Shown piece by piece: positions 1 to 5,830 of a DNA stretch of 9,596 bases (position 1 is its first letter; each line of letters begins with the position of its first letter). The stretch covers positions 1 through 9,596 of the forward strand of contig JAENVT010000286.1 of the NCBI GenBank assembly GCA_016650435.1, in the 5' to 3' direction. Source of the stretch: Ilumatobacteraceae bacterium. GTDB lineage: Bacteria; Actinomycetota; Acidimicrobiia; Acidimicrobiales; Ilumatobacteraceae. The position numbers and the translations under genes are program-made. Under the pieces are notes generated by a model that worked only from the letters and a program-made list of their open reading frames with translations, was not told the origin of the DNA and did not search any database.

Positions 1-14
1 CCCATCGCATGGTT

Positions 15-19
15 GAGGA
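15..19 (+). promoter_or_regulatory. Ribosome binding site of fabH
   Basis: GAGGA lies 9 nt before ATG 29 and supports that start over the internal GTG at 62, which has no comparable motif. Confidence 0.6.
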
Positions 20-28
20 CGGTCTGAT

Positions 29-997
29 ATGCCAGCACTACCTTCCGGAGTCCGCGGTGCAGTGATCACAGGTTGGGGCACAGCTCTGGGCCCCAAGACA
101 CTCACCAACAAAGACCTCGAGCAGATGGTCGAGACGTCCGATGAGTGGATCGTCGAACGAACCGGCATCAAAGAGCGCCACGTCGGCGGCACCACCGCCG
201 GCATGTCGATCGAATCAGGACGCGCCGCGCTCGACATGTCGGGCGTCGACCTCAGCGAGATCGATGCATTGGTGCTCGCCACGACCACCCCCGACACACA
301 ATGGGGTACGGCCGCCACCGTGCAGAACGAACTCGGCCTGCGCTGCGGTGCTTTCGACGTCAACGCGGCGTGTTCCGGTTTCGTCTATGGGCTAGTCACC
401 GCGCACGGCATGATCGCGATGGGTGCCCGCAAGGTGTTGCTCATCGGCACCGACTCATTGTCGCGAATCACCGATTGGGAGGACCGCAACACCGCGGTGT
501 TGTTCGGTGACGGATCGGGTTCCGTGGTGCTCGAAGCAGTCGAAGGCCCTGGCCAGCTCCTCGCGTGGGATCTCGACGCCGACGGCTCCCTCGGTCGGTT
601 GCTGTGGGCCGACATCGGTGGATTCATCCACATGGAGGGCAAAGAGGTCTTCCGTCGAGCCGTGCGCATCATGGTCGACTCGGCGACCAAGTCGCTCGAT
701 CACGCCGGGCTCACTGCCGATGACGTCACGCTAGTCATCCCTCATCAGGCGAACGTACGCATCATCCAGGCGGCCTGCGATCGCTTGGGCATTGAGATCG
801 AGCGAGCGGTGACCGTGCTCGATCGCACCGGCAACACTTCGTCGGCGTCAATACCGCTGGCGCTCGGCGATGCACTCGACACCGGCCGTGTCAAGGAAGG
901 CGATCTGCTGCTGCTCGTCGGGTTCGGAGGTGGGATGACCGCTGCCAGCGCCGTGCTGCGTTGGGGTGGCGGCGCTCCTGCCGGTGGGCCTGCGTGA
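29..997 (+). CDS. fabH: 3-oxoacyl-ACP synthase III (KAS III)
   Basis: This 322-aa protein is a FabH condensing enzyme. In the family, it starts type II fatty-acid synthesis in the cytoplasm by joining a short acyl-CoA to malonyl-ACP. The thiolase-fold triad is complete: Cys115 in NAACSGF, His239 in PHQAN and Asn269 in RTGNTS. The glycine-rich end GFGGGMTAASAVLRWGG is typical, and the length matches the family (about 317-335 aa). I chose ATG 29 because GAGGA at 15-19 sits 9 nt upstream and the frame is closed by a stop at 14-16. Its stop overlaps the fabG start by 4 nt, so the two are probably co-translated. The 28 bases before it may hold the tail of an upstream gene, but too little is visible to name it. 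The starter unit (acetyl or branched) cannot be told from sequence. Confidence 0.96.
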   Translation: MPALPSGVRGAVITGWGTALGPKTLTNKDLEQMVETSDEWIVERTGIKERHVGGTTAGMSIESGRAALDMSGVDLSEIDALVLATTTPDTQWGTAATVQNELGLRCGAFDVNAACSGFVYGLVTAHGMIAMGARKVLLIGTDSLSRITDWEDRNTAVLFGDGSGSVVLEAVEGPGQLLAWDLDADGSLGRLLWADIGGFIHMEGKEVFRRAVRIMVDSATKSLDHAGLTADDVTLVIPHQANVRIIQAACDRLGIEIERAVTVLDRTGNTSSASIPLALGDALDTGRVKEGDLLLLVGFGGGMTAASAVLRWGGGAPAGGPA

Positions 998-1698
998 GCA
1001 AAGTCGTTCTGATAACTGGAGGATCGCGAGGCATCGGGTTGGCGTGCGCACAACGGTTCCTTGCCCAAGGCGATCGCGTTGCGGTCACCTACAACTCGTC
1101 ACCTCCGCCGGAAGGCCTGTTCGCCGTCAAGTGCGATGTCACCGATCACGATTCGGTCGACGCCGCGTTCAAGGCGGTCGAGACCGAGTTCGGCCCGGTC
1201 GAGGTGTTGGTGTCCAACGCCGGCATCACCAAAGATGGTCTGCTGCTGCGGATGAGCGAGGCTGATTTCGGCTCGGTCGTCGATGCCAACCTGACCGCCG
1301 CCTATCGCGTCGCCAAGCGGGCCACACAGGGCATGCTCCGCGCCCGTGCGGGCCGAATCATCTTCATGTCGTCGGTCGTTGCATTGCTCGGTTCAGCGGG
1401 TCAAGCCAACTACGCAGCTTCGAAGGCGGGATTGGTGGGCCTCGCTCGCTCGTTGGCACGCGAGTTGGGCTCGCGCAGCATCACCGTCAACGTCGTCGCC
1501 CCCGGGCCCGTCGAGACCGATATGACCGCTGCGCTCGGCGAGAAACGGCTGGCAGAACTCACCGCGGCCGTTCCGCTGGCCCGCATGGCCTCGACCGACG
1601 AGATCGCCGGCGTGGTCGTCTTCTTGGCGTCATCCGACGCCGCGTACATCACCGGTGCAGTCATCCCAGTTGATGGGGGCTTAGGGATGGGCCACTAG
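994..1698 (+). CDS. fabG: 3-oxoacyl-ACP reductase, MabA-like
   Basis: This is a 234-aa short-chain dehydrogenase that reduces 3-oxoacyl-ACP to 3-hydroxyacyl-ACP with NADPH. Visible elements are the Rossmann motif TGGSRGIG (residues 8-15), NAG (75-77), the tetrad Asn99, Ser127, Tyr140 and Lys144 (YAASK), and PG at 170-171. The C-terminus [14 protein letters not shown] and the short loop after VAVTYN resemble mycobacterial MabA/FabG1 rather than the E. coli enzyme. The start is GTG 994, whose GTGA overlaps the fabH stop by 4 nt. A TTG at 961 would add 11 residues that match nothing in the family. The Shine-Dalgarno is weak (GGTGGG near 984), so translation probably depends on coupling to fabH. 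It supplies the second step of the FAS II cycle set up by its neighbours. There is no inhA beside it, unlike the mycobacterial locus. Confidence 0.95.
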   Translation: MSKVVLITGGSRGIGLACAQRFLAQGDRVAVTYNSSPPPEGLFAVKCDVTDHDSVDAAFKAVETEFGPVEVLVSNAGITKDGLLLRMSEADFGSVVDANLTAAYRVAKRATQGMLRARAGRIIFMSSVVALLGSAGQANYAASKAGLVGLARSLARELGSRSITVNVVAPGPVETDMTAALGEKRLAELTAAVPLARMASTDEIAGVVVFLASSDAAYITGAVIPVDGGLGMGH

Positions 1699-1774
1699 TC
1701 CCTCACCTCGCAGCACAATCACTAGGCACGCGCAGTCACTAACATCGTCGCATCACCATCACAAGGAGATAGTC
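1699..1774. other. fabG-acpP intergenic gap
   Basis: These 76 nt separate fabG from acpP. They end in the acpP ribosome binding site. TAACAT (1740-1745) could be a -10 box, but no convincing -35 lies 16-19 nt upstream, so a separate acpP promoter is possible but unproven. No hairpin terminator was seen. Confidence 0.4.
1763..1770 (+). promoter_or_regulatory. Strong ribosome binding site of acpP
   Basis: AAGGAGAT lies just before GTG 1775, with 6 nt between GGAG and the start. It is the best Shine-Dalgarno in the fab cluster. It fits the usual need for more acyl carrier protein than enzyme, and it fixes the GTG start. Confidence 0.8.
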
Positions 1775-2011
1775 GTGGATCAAGAAATGTTCGCCCGCTT
1801 CCGTAAATGCGCCGTGGAGGTGCTCTCGGTCTCGGAAGACCAAGTCGTGCCGGAGGCCAAGTTCGGCGACGATCTCGATGCCGACAGTCTCGACCTGGTC
1901 GAACTGGTCATGGCATTGGAAGAGGAGTTCGGCGTCGAAGTGCCCGAGGAAGATCTCGAAGGCATCGAAACTGTCGGCCAGGCCTACGACCTGGTTGTCG
2001 GCAAGCTCTGA
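1775..2011 (+). CDS. acpP: Acyl carrier protein
   Basis: This 78-aa acidic protein carries growing acyl chains on a 4'-phosphopantetheine arm. The modification site is Ser38 in the canonical [17 protein letters not shown] segment, where helix II docks on the FAS enzymes. Length and charge are typical of AcpP. It starts at GTG 1775, set by a strong ribosome binding site. Its TGA shares one base with the fabF ATG (TGATG), so ACP and KAS II are coupled, the common acpP-fabF order. Within this cluster it is the shared substrate carrier for FabH, FabG, FabF and FabZ. It needs a phosphopantetheinyl transferase that is not in the window. A specialised polyketide ACP is unlikely, given the fab neighbours and the AcpP-like sequence. 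Confidence 0.97.
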   Translation: MDQEMFARFRKCAVEVLSVSEDQVVPEAKFGDDLDADSLDLVELVMALEEEFGVEVPEEDLEGIETVGQAYDLVVGKL

Positions 2012-3192
2012 TGAAGGGCGCCGGGCGGCGCGTTGCCATCACCGGCTACGGCGTCGTCGCACCCTGCGGCATCGGGAAGAAAGCGTTCTGGGACGGCCTC
2101 AACGGGCCGGGCATCACCGACCACCGCAGCATCGAAATCGAGGATTGGGATCCGCTCCCCTACTTCGACAATCCGAAGGAAGCGCGGCGCGCTGATCGCG
2201 TCGAACAGTTCGCTGTTGCCGCCGCCGCCGAAGCCTTCGAGCACGCCGGCAGGCCATCGGCCGAGTCGCATCGCTTCGGCACGATCTACGCGACCGGCGT
2301 CGGTGGCCTCCGATCGACTGAGGATCAGATCGAGGTTCTGCTCACCAAGGGCGAGCGGCGCGTGTCGCCATTCCTCGTCCCGATGATGATGCCAAATGCA
2401 CCTGGCGCAGCAATCTCGATGCGCTACGGGCTACGTGGTCCCAACGAGACCATCACCACTGCGTGTGCCGCCTCGACCCACGCCATCGGATACGCGGCGC
2501 GACTGATCGCTTGGGACATGTGCGATGCGGTCGTCACCGGCGGTGCCGAATCGGCAGGGTGCCCCATCGGAGTTGCCAGCTTCGGCAACATGACAGCGCT
2601 GTCGACGTCCGGCTCGAGTCGTCCGTTCGACGTCGAACGAGACGGCTTTGTACTGGGCGAGGGCGCTGCGGTGCTGATGCTCGAAGAATGGTCAGCGGCG
2701 GAAAAGCGCGGCGCCACCATCATCGGCGAGGTGCTCGGGGCGGGAAGCAACGCCGATGCCCATCACATCACTGCGCCGGCGCCTGGTGGTGTCGGCGCGA
2801 TCGCGTGCATGCGTTTAGCGCTCGCTGACGCCGGACTCGAGCCGGGCGATATCGGCCACATCAACGCCCACGGAACATCGACGCCACTCAACGATGCCGC
2901 CGAGGCTGCCGCCATCACCGAGATCTTCGGCCCCCAAGGCGTGCCGATGACATCGACGAAAGGCGTCACCGGTCACGCCCTGGGCGCCGCCGGCGCCCTC
3001 GAAGCGGTGGCCATGCTGCTTGCCATGGAACACCGTTTGATCCCGCCAACCGCTGGAACCACGGTTGTCGATCCGGAGTTCACGATCGATCTCGTAGTCG
3101 GGGCCGCTCGCCCGTGGGACCCGGCGCCGTCGATATCCAACAGCCTCGGTTTCGGTGGGCACAACGGGAGCATCATCCTCGGCCCTGTTTAG
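2011..3192 (+). CDS. fabF: 3-oxoacyl-ACP synthase II (KAS II)
   Basis: This 393-aa elongating condensing enzyme extends acyl-ACP by two carbons with malonyl-ACP. The Cys-His-His triad is complete: Cys152 in TTACAAS, His287 in NAHGTST and His322 in GVTGHALGAAG, with the conserved Lys317 before it. SRPFDVERDGFVLGEGA (about 203-219) and NSLGFGGHN (about 377-385) are further KAS signatures. It is about 20 residues shorter than E. coli FabF (412), mostly in the first 150 residues. The start is ATG 2011, overlapping the acpP stop by one base, with no clear Shine-Dalgarno of its own. A FabB-like or polyketide KS identity is less likely because of the adjacent acpP. It ends the + strand fab run; no terminator hairpin was recognised in the 54 nt that follow. 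Confidence 0.94.
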   Translation: MKGAGRRVAITGYGVVAPCGIGKKAFWDGLNGPGITDHRSIEIEDWDPLPYFDNPKEARRADRVEQFAVAAAAEAFEHAGRPSAESHRFGTIYATGVGGLRSTEDQIEVLLTKGERRVSPFLVPMMMPNAPGAAISMRYGLRGPNETITTACAASTHAIGYAARLIAWDMCDAVVTGGAESAGCPIGVASFGNMTALSTSGSSRPFDVERDGFVLGEGAAVLMLEEWSAAEKRGATIIGEVLGAGSNADAHHITAPAPGGVGAIACMRLALADAGLEPGDIGHINAHGTSTPLNDAAEAAAITEIFGPQGVPMTSTKGVTGHALGAAGALEAVAMLLAMEHRLIPPTAGTTVVDPEFTIDLVVGAARPWDPAPSISNSLGFGGHNGSIILGPV

Positions 3193-3246
3193 CCCCAACT
3201 CACCTGCTCAGACAACCGCGTTACACCCCCTCGTCATGATCACGGC

Positions 3247-3558
3247 ATGAAACTGCGACATGCCACCACTACCCAAGTCACCAGCCCGGTCATCAACCCA
3301 CAGCGGCGCCCGGCACGATTTGTGATCTTCGACATCGATCGGCCCAATCTGGTGCACACCCGCCTCGATTGCGCCGATCATGTCGGTCTGGTCGACGTCG
3401 TCGACCAATGGTTCGGCGGGCCATGCGACGACCTCGATGTGGTCGAAGAGGTTGCGTTCCGCCACGGCTTGATCGCCGACGCCGAACTCGTCAAACGCGG
3501 CACACCGTGCGAGCACTGCACGCTGGTCGCCGCACCGCTGTGGCGCGCCGCGGCGTGA
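3247..3558 (+). CDS. Hypothetical 103-aa protein with a CxxC pair
   Basis: I do not recognise this protein. Its codons show the strong G/C third-position preference of the neighbouring genes, which favours a real gene over a chance frame. Residues about 24-30 are hydrophobic (FVIFDID), a CEHC motif lies near the C-terminus (about residues 89-92), and VEEVAFRHGLI is a possible helix. There is no signal peptide or membrane segment. ATG 3247 has no Shine-Dalgarno. CATGAT at 3235-3240 sits at -12 to -7 from the ATG, where a leaderless actinobacterial -10 box would be, but it does not fit TAnnnT. It sits between fabF and convergent fabZ, its stop 2 nt from the fabZ stop. The opposite-strand frame covering the same bases looks less protein-like. 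The start codon is uncertain. Confidence 0.5.
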   Translation: MKLRHATTTQVTSPVINPQRRPARFVIFDIDRPNLVHTRLDCADHVGLVDVVDQWFGGPCDDLDVVEEVAFRHGLIADAELVKRGTPCEHCTLVAAPLWRAAA

Positions 3559-3563
3559 CGTCA
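3556..3563. other. Palindrome holding two convergent stop codons
   Basis: TGACGTCA is a perfect 8-bp palindrome. Its left TGA ends the + strand hypothetical gene and its right half is the fabZ TGA on the - strand. Only CG separates the two stops, so there is no room for a conventional terminator between the genes. Confidence 0.8.
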
Positions 3564-3989
3564 GCGGTCGACGAGGACGAACATCAACTCGCACTCACAG
3601 GCAGTCTCGCCGCGTAGCAGCGCGCGGCCGCGACCCTTGCCGGCGCGGGCCGACATCCGTTGCAACTCGACGTGTAGTTCCAACGTGTCGCCCGGCTCGA
3701 CCTGCCGGCGAAAGCGGGCGCCGTCGAGGCCGCCGAACAGTGGCAACTTGCCCGCAAACCGATCGTCGGTCAGCACCGCGATTGCACCGACTTGTGCGAT
3801 GGCTTCGCACATCAGCACGCCGGGCAGCGTCGGCCGACCCGGAAAGTGGCCGGGAAAGAACCATTCGTCACCGGTCAGATGCCAGCTCCCTACAGCACTC
3901 ACACCTGGTTCGAGCGCGGTGAGCTCGTCAACGAACAAGAACGGCGGCCGGTGCGGCAACACATCGACCGGCGACGGCATCGCCGTCAT
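3561..3989 (-). CDS. fabZ: 3-hydroxyacyl-ACP dehydratase, FabZ family
   Basis: This 142-aa hot-dog-fold protein is predicted to remove water from 3-hydroxyacyl-ACP to give trans-2-enoyl-ACP, the third step of the elongation cycle. The family signature is clear: LPHRPPFLFVDE near the N-terminus and FPGHFPGRPTLPGVLMCEA, which supplies catalytic His48 and Glu62. Length is normal for FabZ. I chose ATG 3989 because its ATGA overlaps the TGA of bcp, a classic coupled start; a second ATG at 3980 is 3 codons in. It complements the fab genes about 370 nt away on the other strand but is tied to bcp, not to them. A lipid A-type pairing with lpxA is not seen. A FabA-type isomerase is unlikely by length and motif. 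The exact substrate range is inferred. Confidence 0.88.
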   Translation of the reverse strand: MTAMPSPVDVLPHRPPFLFVDELTALEPGVSAVGSWHLTGDEWFFPGHFPGRPTLPGVLMCEAIAQVGAIAVLTDDRFAGKLPLFGGLDGARFRRQVEPGDTLELHVELQRMSARAGKGRGRALLRGETACECELMFVLVDR

Positions 3990-4438
3990 TCGACGAGCGC
4001 TTCCAACAACTTGGTCGGTGTGTCCTTCGGGCTGATCTTGTACCAGGCATTGCGGATCGAGCCGTCGGCATCGATCAGAAACGCGGATCGTACGATCCCC
4101 ATGTAGGTCTTGCCGTAGTTCTTCTTCTCTGCCCAGACCCCGTACGCCTCCGCCACGGAGTGGTCGACATCGGAGAGCAAATCGAAGTTCAGCGCATACT
4201 TGTCGCGGAACTTGGCCAATGCCGCCGGCTTGTCGGGGCTGATGCCGAGGATCACCGTGTCGCCTACTTGACCGGCGATGTCGCGCAACCCGCACGCCTG
4301 CTGGGTGCACCCCGGCGTGTCGGCCCGTGGGTAGAAGTACACGAGAACCGGGTGGCCACGCAGTGCAGCCGAATCCTGCATCTCGTCGTCCTGATTCACC
4401 AGTGAAAACTCGGGTGCAGGTCGACCGGCAGTGAGCAT
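3986..4438 (-). CDS. bcp: Peroxiredoxin Q/BCP, thiol peroxidase
   Basis: This 150-aa thioredoxin-fold enzyme should reduce hydrogen peroxide and organic peroxides in the cytoplasm with thioredoxin-like donors. The motif YPRADTPGCTQQAC gives the peroxidatic Cys44 and the resolving Cys49 five residues later, the arrangement of atypical 2-Cys BCP proteins. The Thr41-Pro42 of the active site and the Arg in GIVRSAFLID are present. Length is typical (about 150-157). The start is ATG 4438; its Shine-Dalgarno is weak. It is the first gene of a two-gene unit, its stop overlapping the fabZ start by 4 nt. The upstream gap (4439-4743) must contain its promoter. No frameshift or missing catalytic residue is seen. 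Confidence 0.93.
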   Translation of the reverse strand: MLTAGRPAPEFSLVNQDDEMQDSAALRGHPVLVYFYPRADTPGCTQQACGLRDIAGQVGDTVILGISPDKPAALAKFRDKYALNFDLLSDVDHSVAEAYGVWAEKKNYGKTYMGIVRSAFLIDADGSIRNAWYKISPKDTPTKLLEALVE

Positions 4439-4498
4439 GAGGCGATGCTAGCCAGGCAGTGAGACACGAACCGCCACTGACGGCGAGCTAAAGATTTC

Positions 4499-4524
4499 TG
4501 CAAATTCTCTTCAAGCAAGTTGCA
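4499..4524. promoter_or_regulatory. Interrupted dyad, possible operator
   Basis: TGCAAATT (4499-4506) and AAGTTGCA (4517-4524) form an inverted repeat with 7 of 8 matching pairs around a 10-nt centre. It overlaps the proposed + strand -35 box and lies about 60 nt upstream of bcp, so a regulator bound here could act on both sides. No known operator was matched. Confidence 0.35.
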
Positions 4525-4550
4525 AATGTCACCACGGTCTGTGTTATGGT
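4520..4550 (+). promoter_or_regulatory. Candidate sigma70-like promoter
   Basis: TTGCAA (4520-4525) and TATGGT (4545-4550, fits TAnnnT) are spaced 19 nt apart, slightly long. Initiation would fall near 4557 and give a transcript that starts with the short ORF and hairpins downstream. It points away from bcp. Confidence 0.4.
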
Positions 4551-4557
4551 CACCACG
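4528..4557. repeat. Two 9-bp direct repeats, 21 bp apart
   Basis: GTCACCACG occurs at 4528-4536 and again at 4549-4557. The 21-bp period is two turns of the helix, so both copies face the same side of the DNA. They bracket the candidate -10 box, an arrangement expected of a repressor or activator site. The binding protein is unknown. Confidence 0.5.
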
Positions 4558-4600
4558 ACTCGGCGGAGCCGCAGCCGACGAAACCCAAAGGAATACACCG

Positions 4601-4630
4601 ATGCGTAGTCCAATCGTTCGCCCCACCTGA
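4601..4630 (+). CDS. Putative 9-residue leader peptide or micro-ORF
   Basis: ATG to TGA encodes MRSPIVRPT. AAAGGAA (4587-4593) places an AAGGA Shine-Dalgarno 8 nt before the ATG, better than several full genes in the window have. It begins about 44 nt after the inferred transcript start and is followed by two hairpins. The peptide has no run of one amino acid that would suggest ordinary amino-acid attenuation. It has two Arg and two Pro residues, and Pro can slow ribosomes. No + strand protein gene follows that it could obviously control. It could be a chance ORF; translation is inferred from the ribosome binding site only. Confidence 0.35.
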   Translation: MRSPIVRPT

Positions 4631-4645
4631 TTCAATCGGATTCCC

Positions 4646-4675
4646 ATCCTCCGCGGTAATCGAAATGCGGAGGGT
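4646..4675 (+). ncRNA. Hairpin 1, pairing CCTCC with GGAGG
   Basis: Bases 4646-4655 pair with 4666-4675 to give a 10-bp stem with a 10-nt loop; the core CCTCCGC/GCGGAGG is perfect. Two pairs are U-G or G-U in the + strand RNA and would be A-C mismatches in the - strand RNA, so the stem belongs to + strand transcription. One arm contains GGAGG (4669-4673), a full Shine-Dalgarno, masked by CCTCC. It starts 15 nt after the stop of the 9-codon ORF. Confidence 0.5.
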
Positions 4676-4683
4676 CAACTACA

Positions 4684-4722
4684 AACCGTGAATGAGCCGC
4701 ACATAGCGGTTTATTTGCGTTT
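4684..4722 (+). ncRNA. Hairpin 2, 14-bp stem, possible terminator
   Basis: Bases 4687-4700 pair with 4706-4719 around a 5-nt loop (ACATA), giving 14 continuous pairs. One C-U mismatch and two A-U pairs extend it to 4684/4722. Four pairs are G-U or U-G in + strand RNA and become A-C mismatches in the opposite RNA, so it is strand-specific. The right arm is U-rich, but only three U residues and then CCC follow it, so it is a weak intrinsic terminator at best. It could instead be a stable 3' end of a small RNA. Confidence 0.5.
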
Positions 4723-4743
4723 CCCTGACGTGGACCACACAAA

Positions 4744-5052
4744 CTAGGTCGTTCGACGCATTCCGTGGCCGAAAAAGCCGCCGCGCGGTCGTGCGTGGGC
4801 ATGGTAGTGAGTTGGAATCGAGCGCATGTTCTCGTCGACGTAGTAGCCGTCGAAGCGGTACGACGCACGGGCGACGTCGCCAAGACGTTCCAACATGACA
4901 TCGCGAACCTCGGCGGGCGGTGACGGATCGTGCTGGCGCCACACGACCATCGGCACGTAGCACTGTTCGCACTCGGCGATCCAGCACATCTCGTCTTCGT
5001 AGAACCACTCCGTCATCCGAGCCGCTTCGCACAGCTCGCATGCGTCAGGCAT
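4744..5052 (-). CDS. Small HIT-like protein, coupled to trpA
   Basis: This 102-aa cytoplasmic protein has paired cysteines near the N-terminus (Cys5/Cys8, then Cys28/Cys31) and ends its conserved part with HYHAHARP (His82, His84, His86). The HxHxH pattern and the preceding VDENMRSIPTH segment resemble the histidine-triad (HIT) fold of nucleotide hydrolases/transferases. The Cys pairs could bind zinc. The fit to HIT is partial: about 102 residues is short and the motif continues with Arg-Pro rather than two hydrophobic residues, so activity is unknown. ATG 5052 is chosen because ATGCCTGA overlaps the trpA stop by 8 nt, and family-like sequence begins there. It is the last gene of the trp run. 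A role in tryptophan synthesis is only suggested by position. Confidence 0.75.
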   Translation of the reverse strand: MPDACELCEAARMTEWFYEDEMCWIAECEQCYVPMVVWRQHDPSPPAEVRDVMLERLGDVARASYRFDGYYVDENMRSIPTHYHAHARPRGGFFGHGMRRTT

Positions 5053-5830
5053 CGATCGCCGCGCGAACCTCGGCGATGTAGTCGCCGGCTGCATCGGGTC
5101 CGTGGTCGAGGATGCGCCTGATGACCGAGGCGCCCATCACGACACCGTCGGCAACCTCCACCGCTTGACGAGCCTGGGCGGCGTTGGACACACCGACACC
5201 GATCAGCACCGGCACATCGGTGATTGCCTTCAACCGACGGGCCAGGGACGCCGCAGTCGTGGCCAGCTGGTCTCGTTCACCGGTGACACCTAGGAGTCCG
5301 ACAGAGTAGAGAAAGCCTCGGGCTCGAGCCGCGATCAAGGGCAAACGATCGTCGGGCGCAGTCGGTGCGGCGAACATCACGGTTTCGATGCCGGCGTAGT
5401 CCGCCGACGCGCACCACGGCCCGGACTCTTCGAGTGGAAGATCGGGCACCAGAGCGGCGCTGATGCCCGCCTCCAAGAGTTGATGGGCAAATCGCTCGTG
5501 ACCGGCGTGATGCACCGTGTTGTAGTAGGTCATCACCGCCAGCGGGACGCCAACGTCGAGTTCGCGGGCTTCGTGGAGGATCGATACCGGTGTCGCCCCA
5601 CCTTCCAGCGCCATCTGCGACGCCTGTTGAATGACCGGACCATCCATCACAGGATCGGAGAACGGCAGGCCGATCTCGATGGCGTCGGCGCCGGCGGCGA
5701 CAACGGCGCGAACCGCGGCTTGCCAGCCTTCGAGACCCCCGGTGATGTACGGCACCAGCAACTTGCGCCCGGCATCGCGCTGACGACGCAGGGCTGTCTC
5801 CAGCACCCCGCAGTTCGACACACCGGTCAT
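5045..5830 (-). CDS. trpA: Tryptophan synthase alpha chain
   Basis: This 261-aa TIM-barrel protein splits indole-3-glycerol phosphate into indole and glyceraldehyde 3-phosphate, passing indole to TrpB through the tunnel of the alpha2-beta2 complex. The catalytic pair is present: Glu52 in [10 protein letters not shown] and Asp63 in MDGPVIQQA. The phosphate-binding GVGVSNAAQ (211-219) and MGASVI (232-237) segments are intact. Length is normal (about 260-270). ATG 5830 overlaps the trpB stop as ATGA; codons upstream in frame do not match the family. Its 3' end overlaps the HIT-like gene by 8 nt. The tight overlaps on both sides indicate coupled translation at similar levels, as expected for subunits of one complex. 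Confidence 0.97.
   Translation of the reverse strand: MTGVSNCGVLETALRRQRDAGRKLLVPYITGGLEGWQAAVRAVVAAGADAIEIGLPFSDPVMDGPVIQQASQMALEGGATPVSILHEARELDVGVPLAVMTYYNTVHHAGHERFAHQLLEAGISAALVPDLPLEESGPWCASADYAGIETVMFAAPTAPDDRLPLIAARARGFLYSVGLLGVTGERDQLATTAASLARRLKAITDVPVLIGVGVSNAAQARQAVEVADGVVMGASVIRRILDHGPDAAGDYIAEVRAAIDA

Larger units (their letters stand above)
4439..4743. other. Intergenic region with divergent regulatory signals
   Basis: These 305 nt lie between the bcp start and the end of the HIT-like gene. Parts are more AT-rich than the flanks (4490-4550 and 4680-4725). The - strand must carry the bcp promoter: TTGAAG (4515-4510) with TTAGCT 17 nt on (4492-4487) is a weak candidate. The + strand carries a promoter-like pair, a 9-codon ORF and two hairpins, listed separately. 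No tRNA, riboswitch or other RNA family was recognised. Confidence 0.6.

Noticed and set aside
1..66. Possible tail of an upstream gene: one frame ends at TGA 25-27, another at TGA 64-66
   Set aside because: Only 8-20 residues are visible in either frame, too few to choose between them or name a product; plsX or fabD would be plausible by gene order only.
1751..1762. CATCACCATCAC resembling a His-tag sequence
   Set aside because: It lies upstream of the acpP ribosome binding site and is not translated; it is a chance repeat, not evidence of an engineered construct.
3208..3594. 128-codon - strand frame opposite the 103-aa hypothetical gene
   Set aside because: It overlaps the fabZ 3' end by 34 nt, looks less protein-like, and runs on past the hypothetical gene. 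The + strand frame has better codon use.
4396..4647. 83-codon - strand frame across the bcp start and upstream gap
   Set aside because: It overlaps the first 43 nt of bcp in another frame and spans the AT-rich promoter region, with no coding signature.
4631..4720. A trp attenuator or leader for the trp genes
   Set aside because: The hairpins and micro-ORF are on the + strand, opposite to all trp genes and at their 3' end, and the micro-ORF has no Trp codon.
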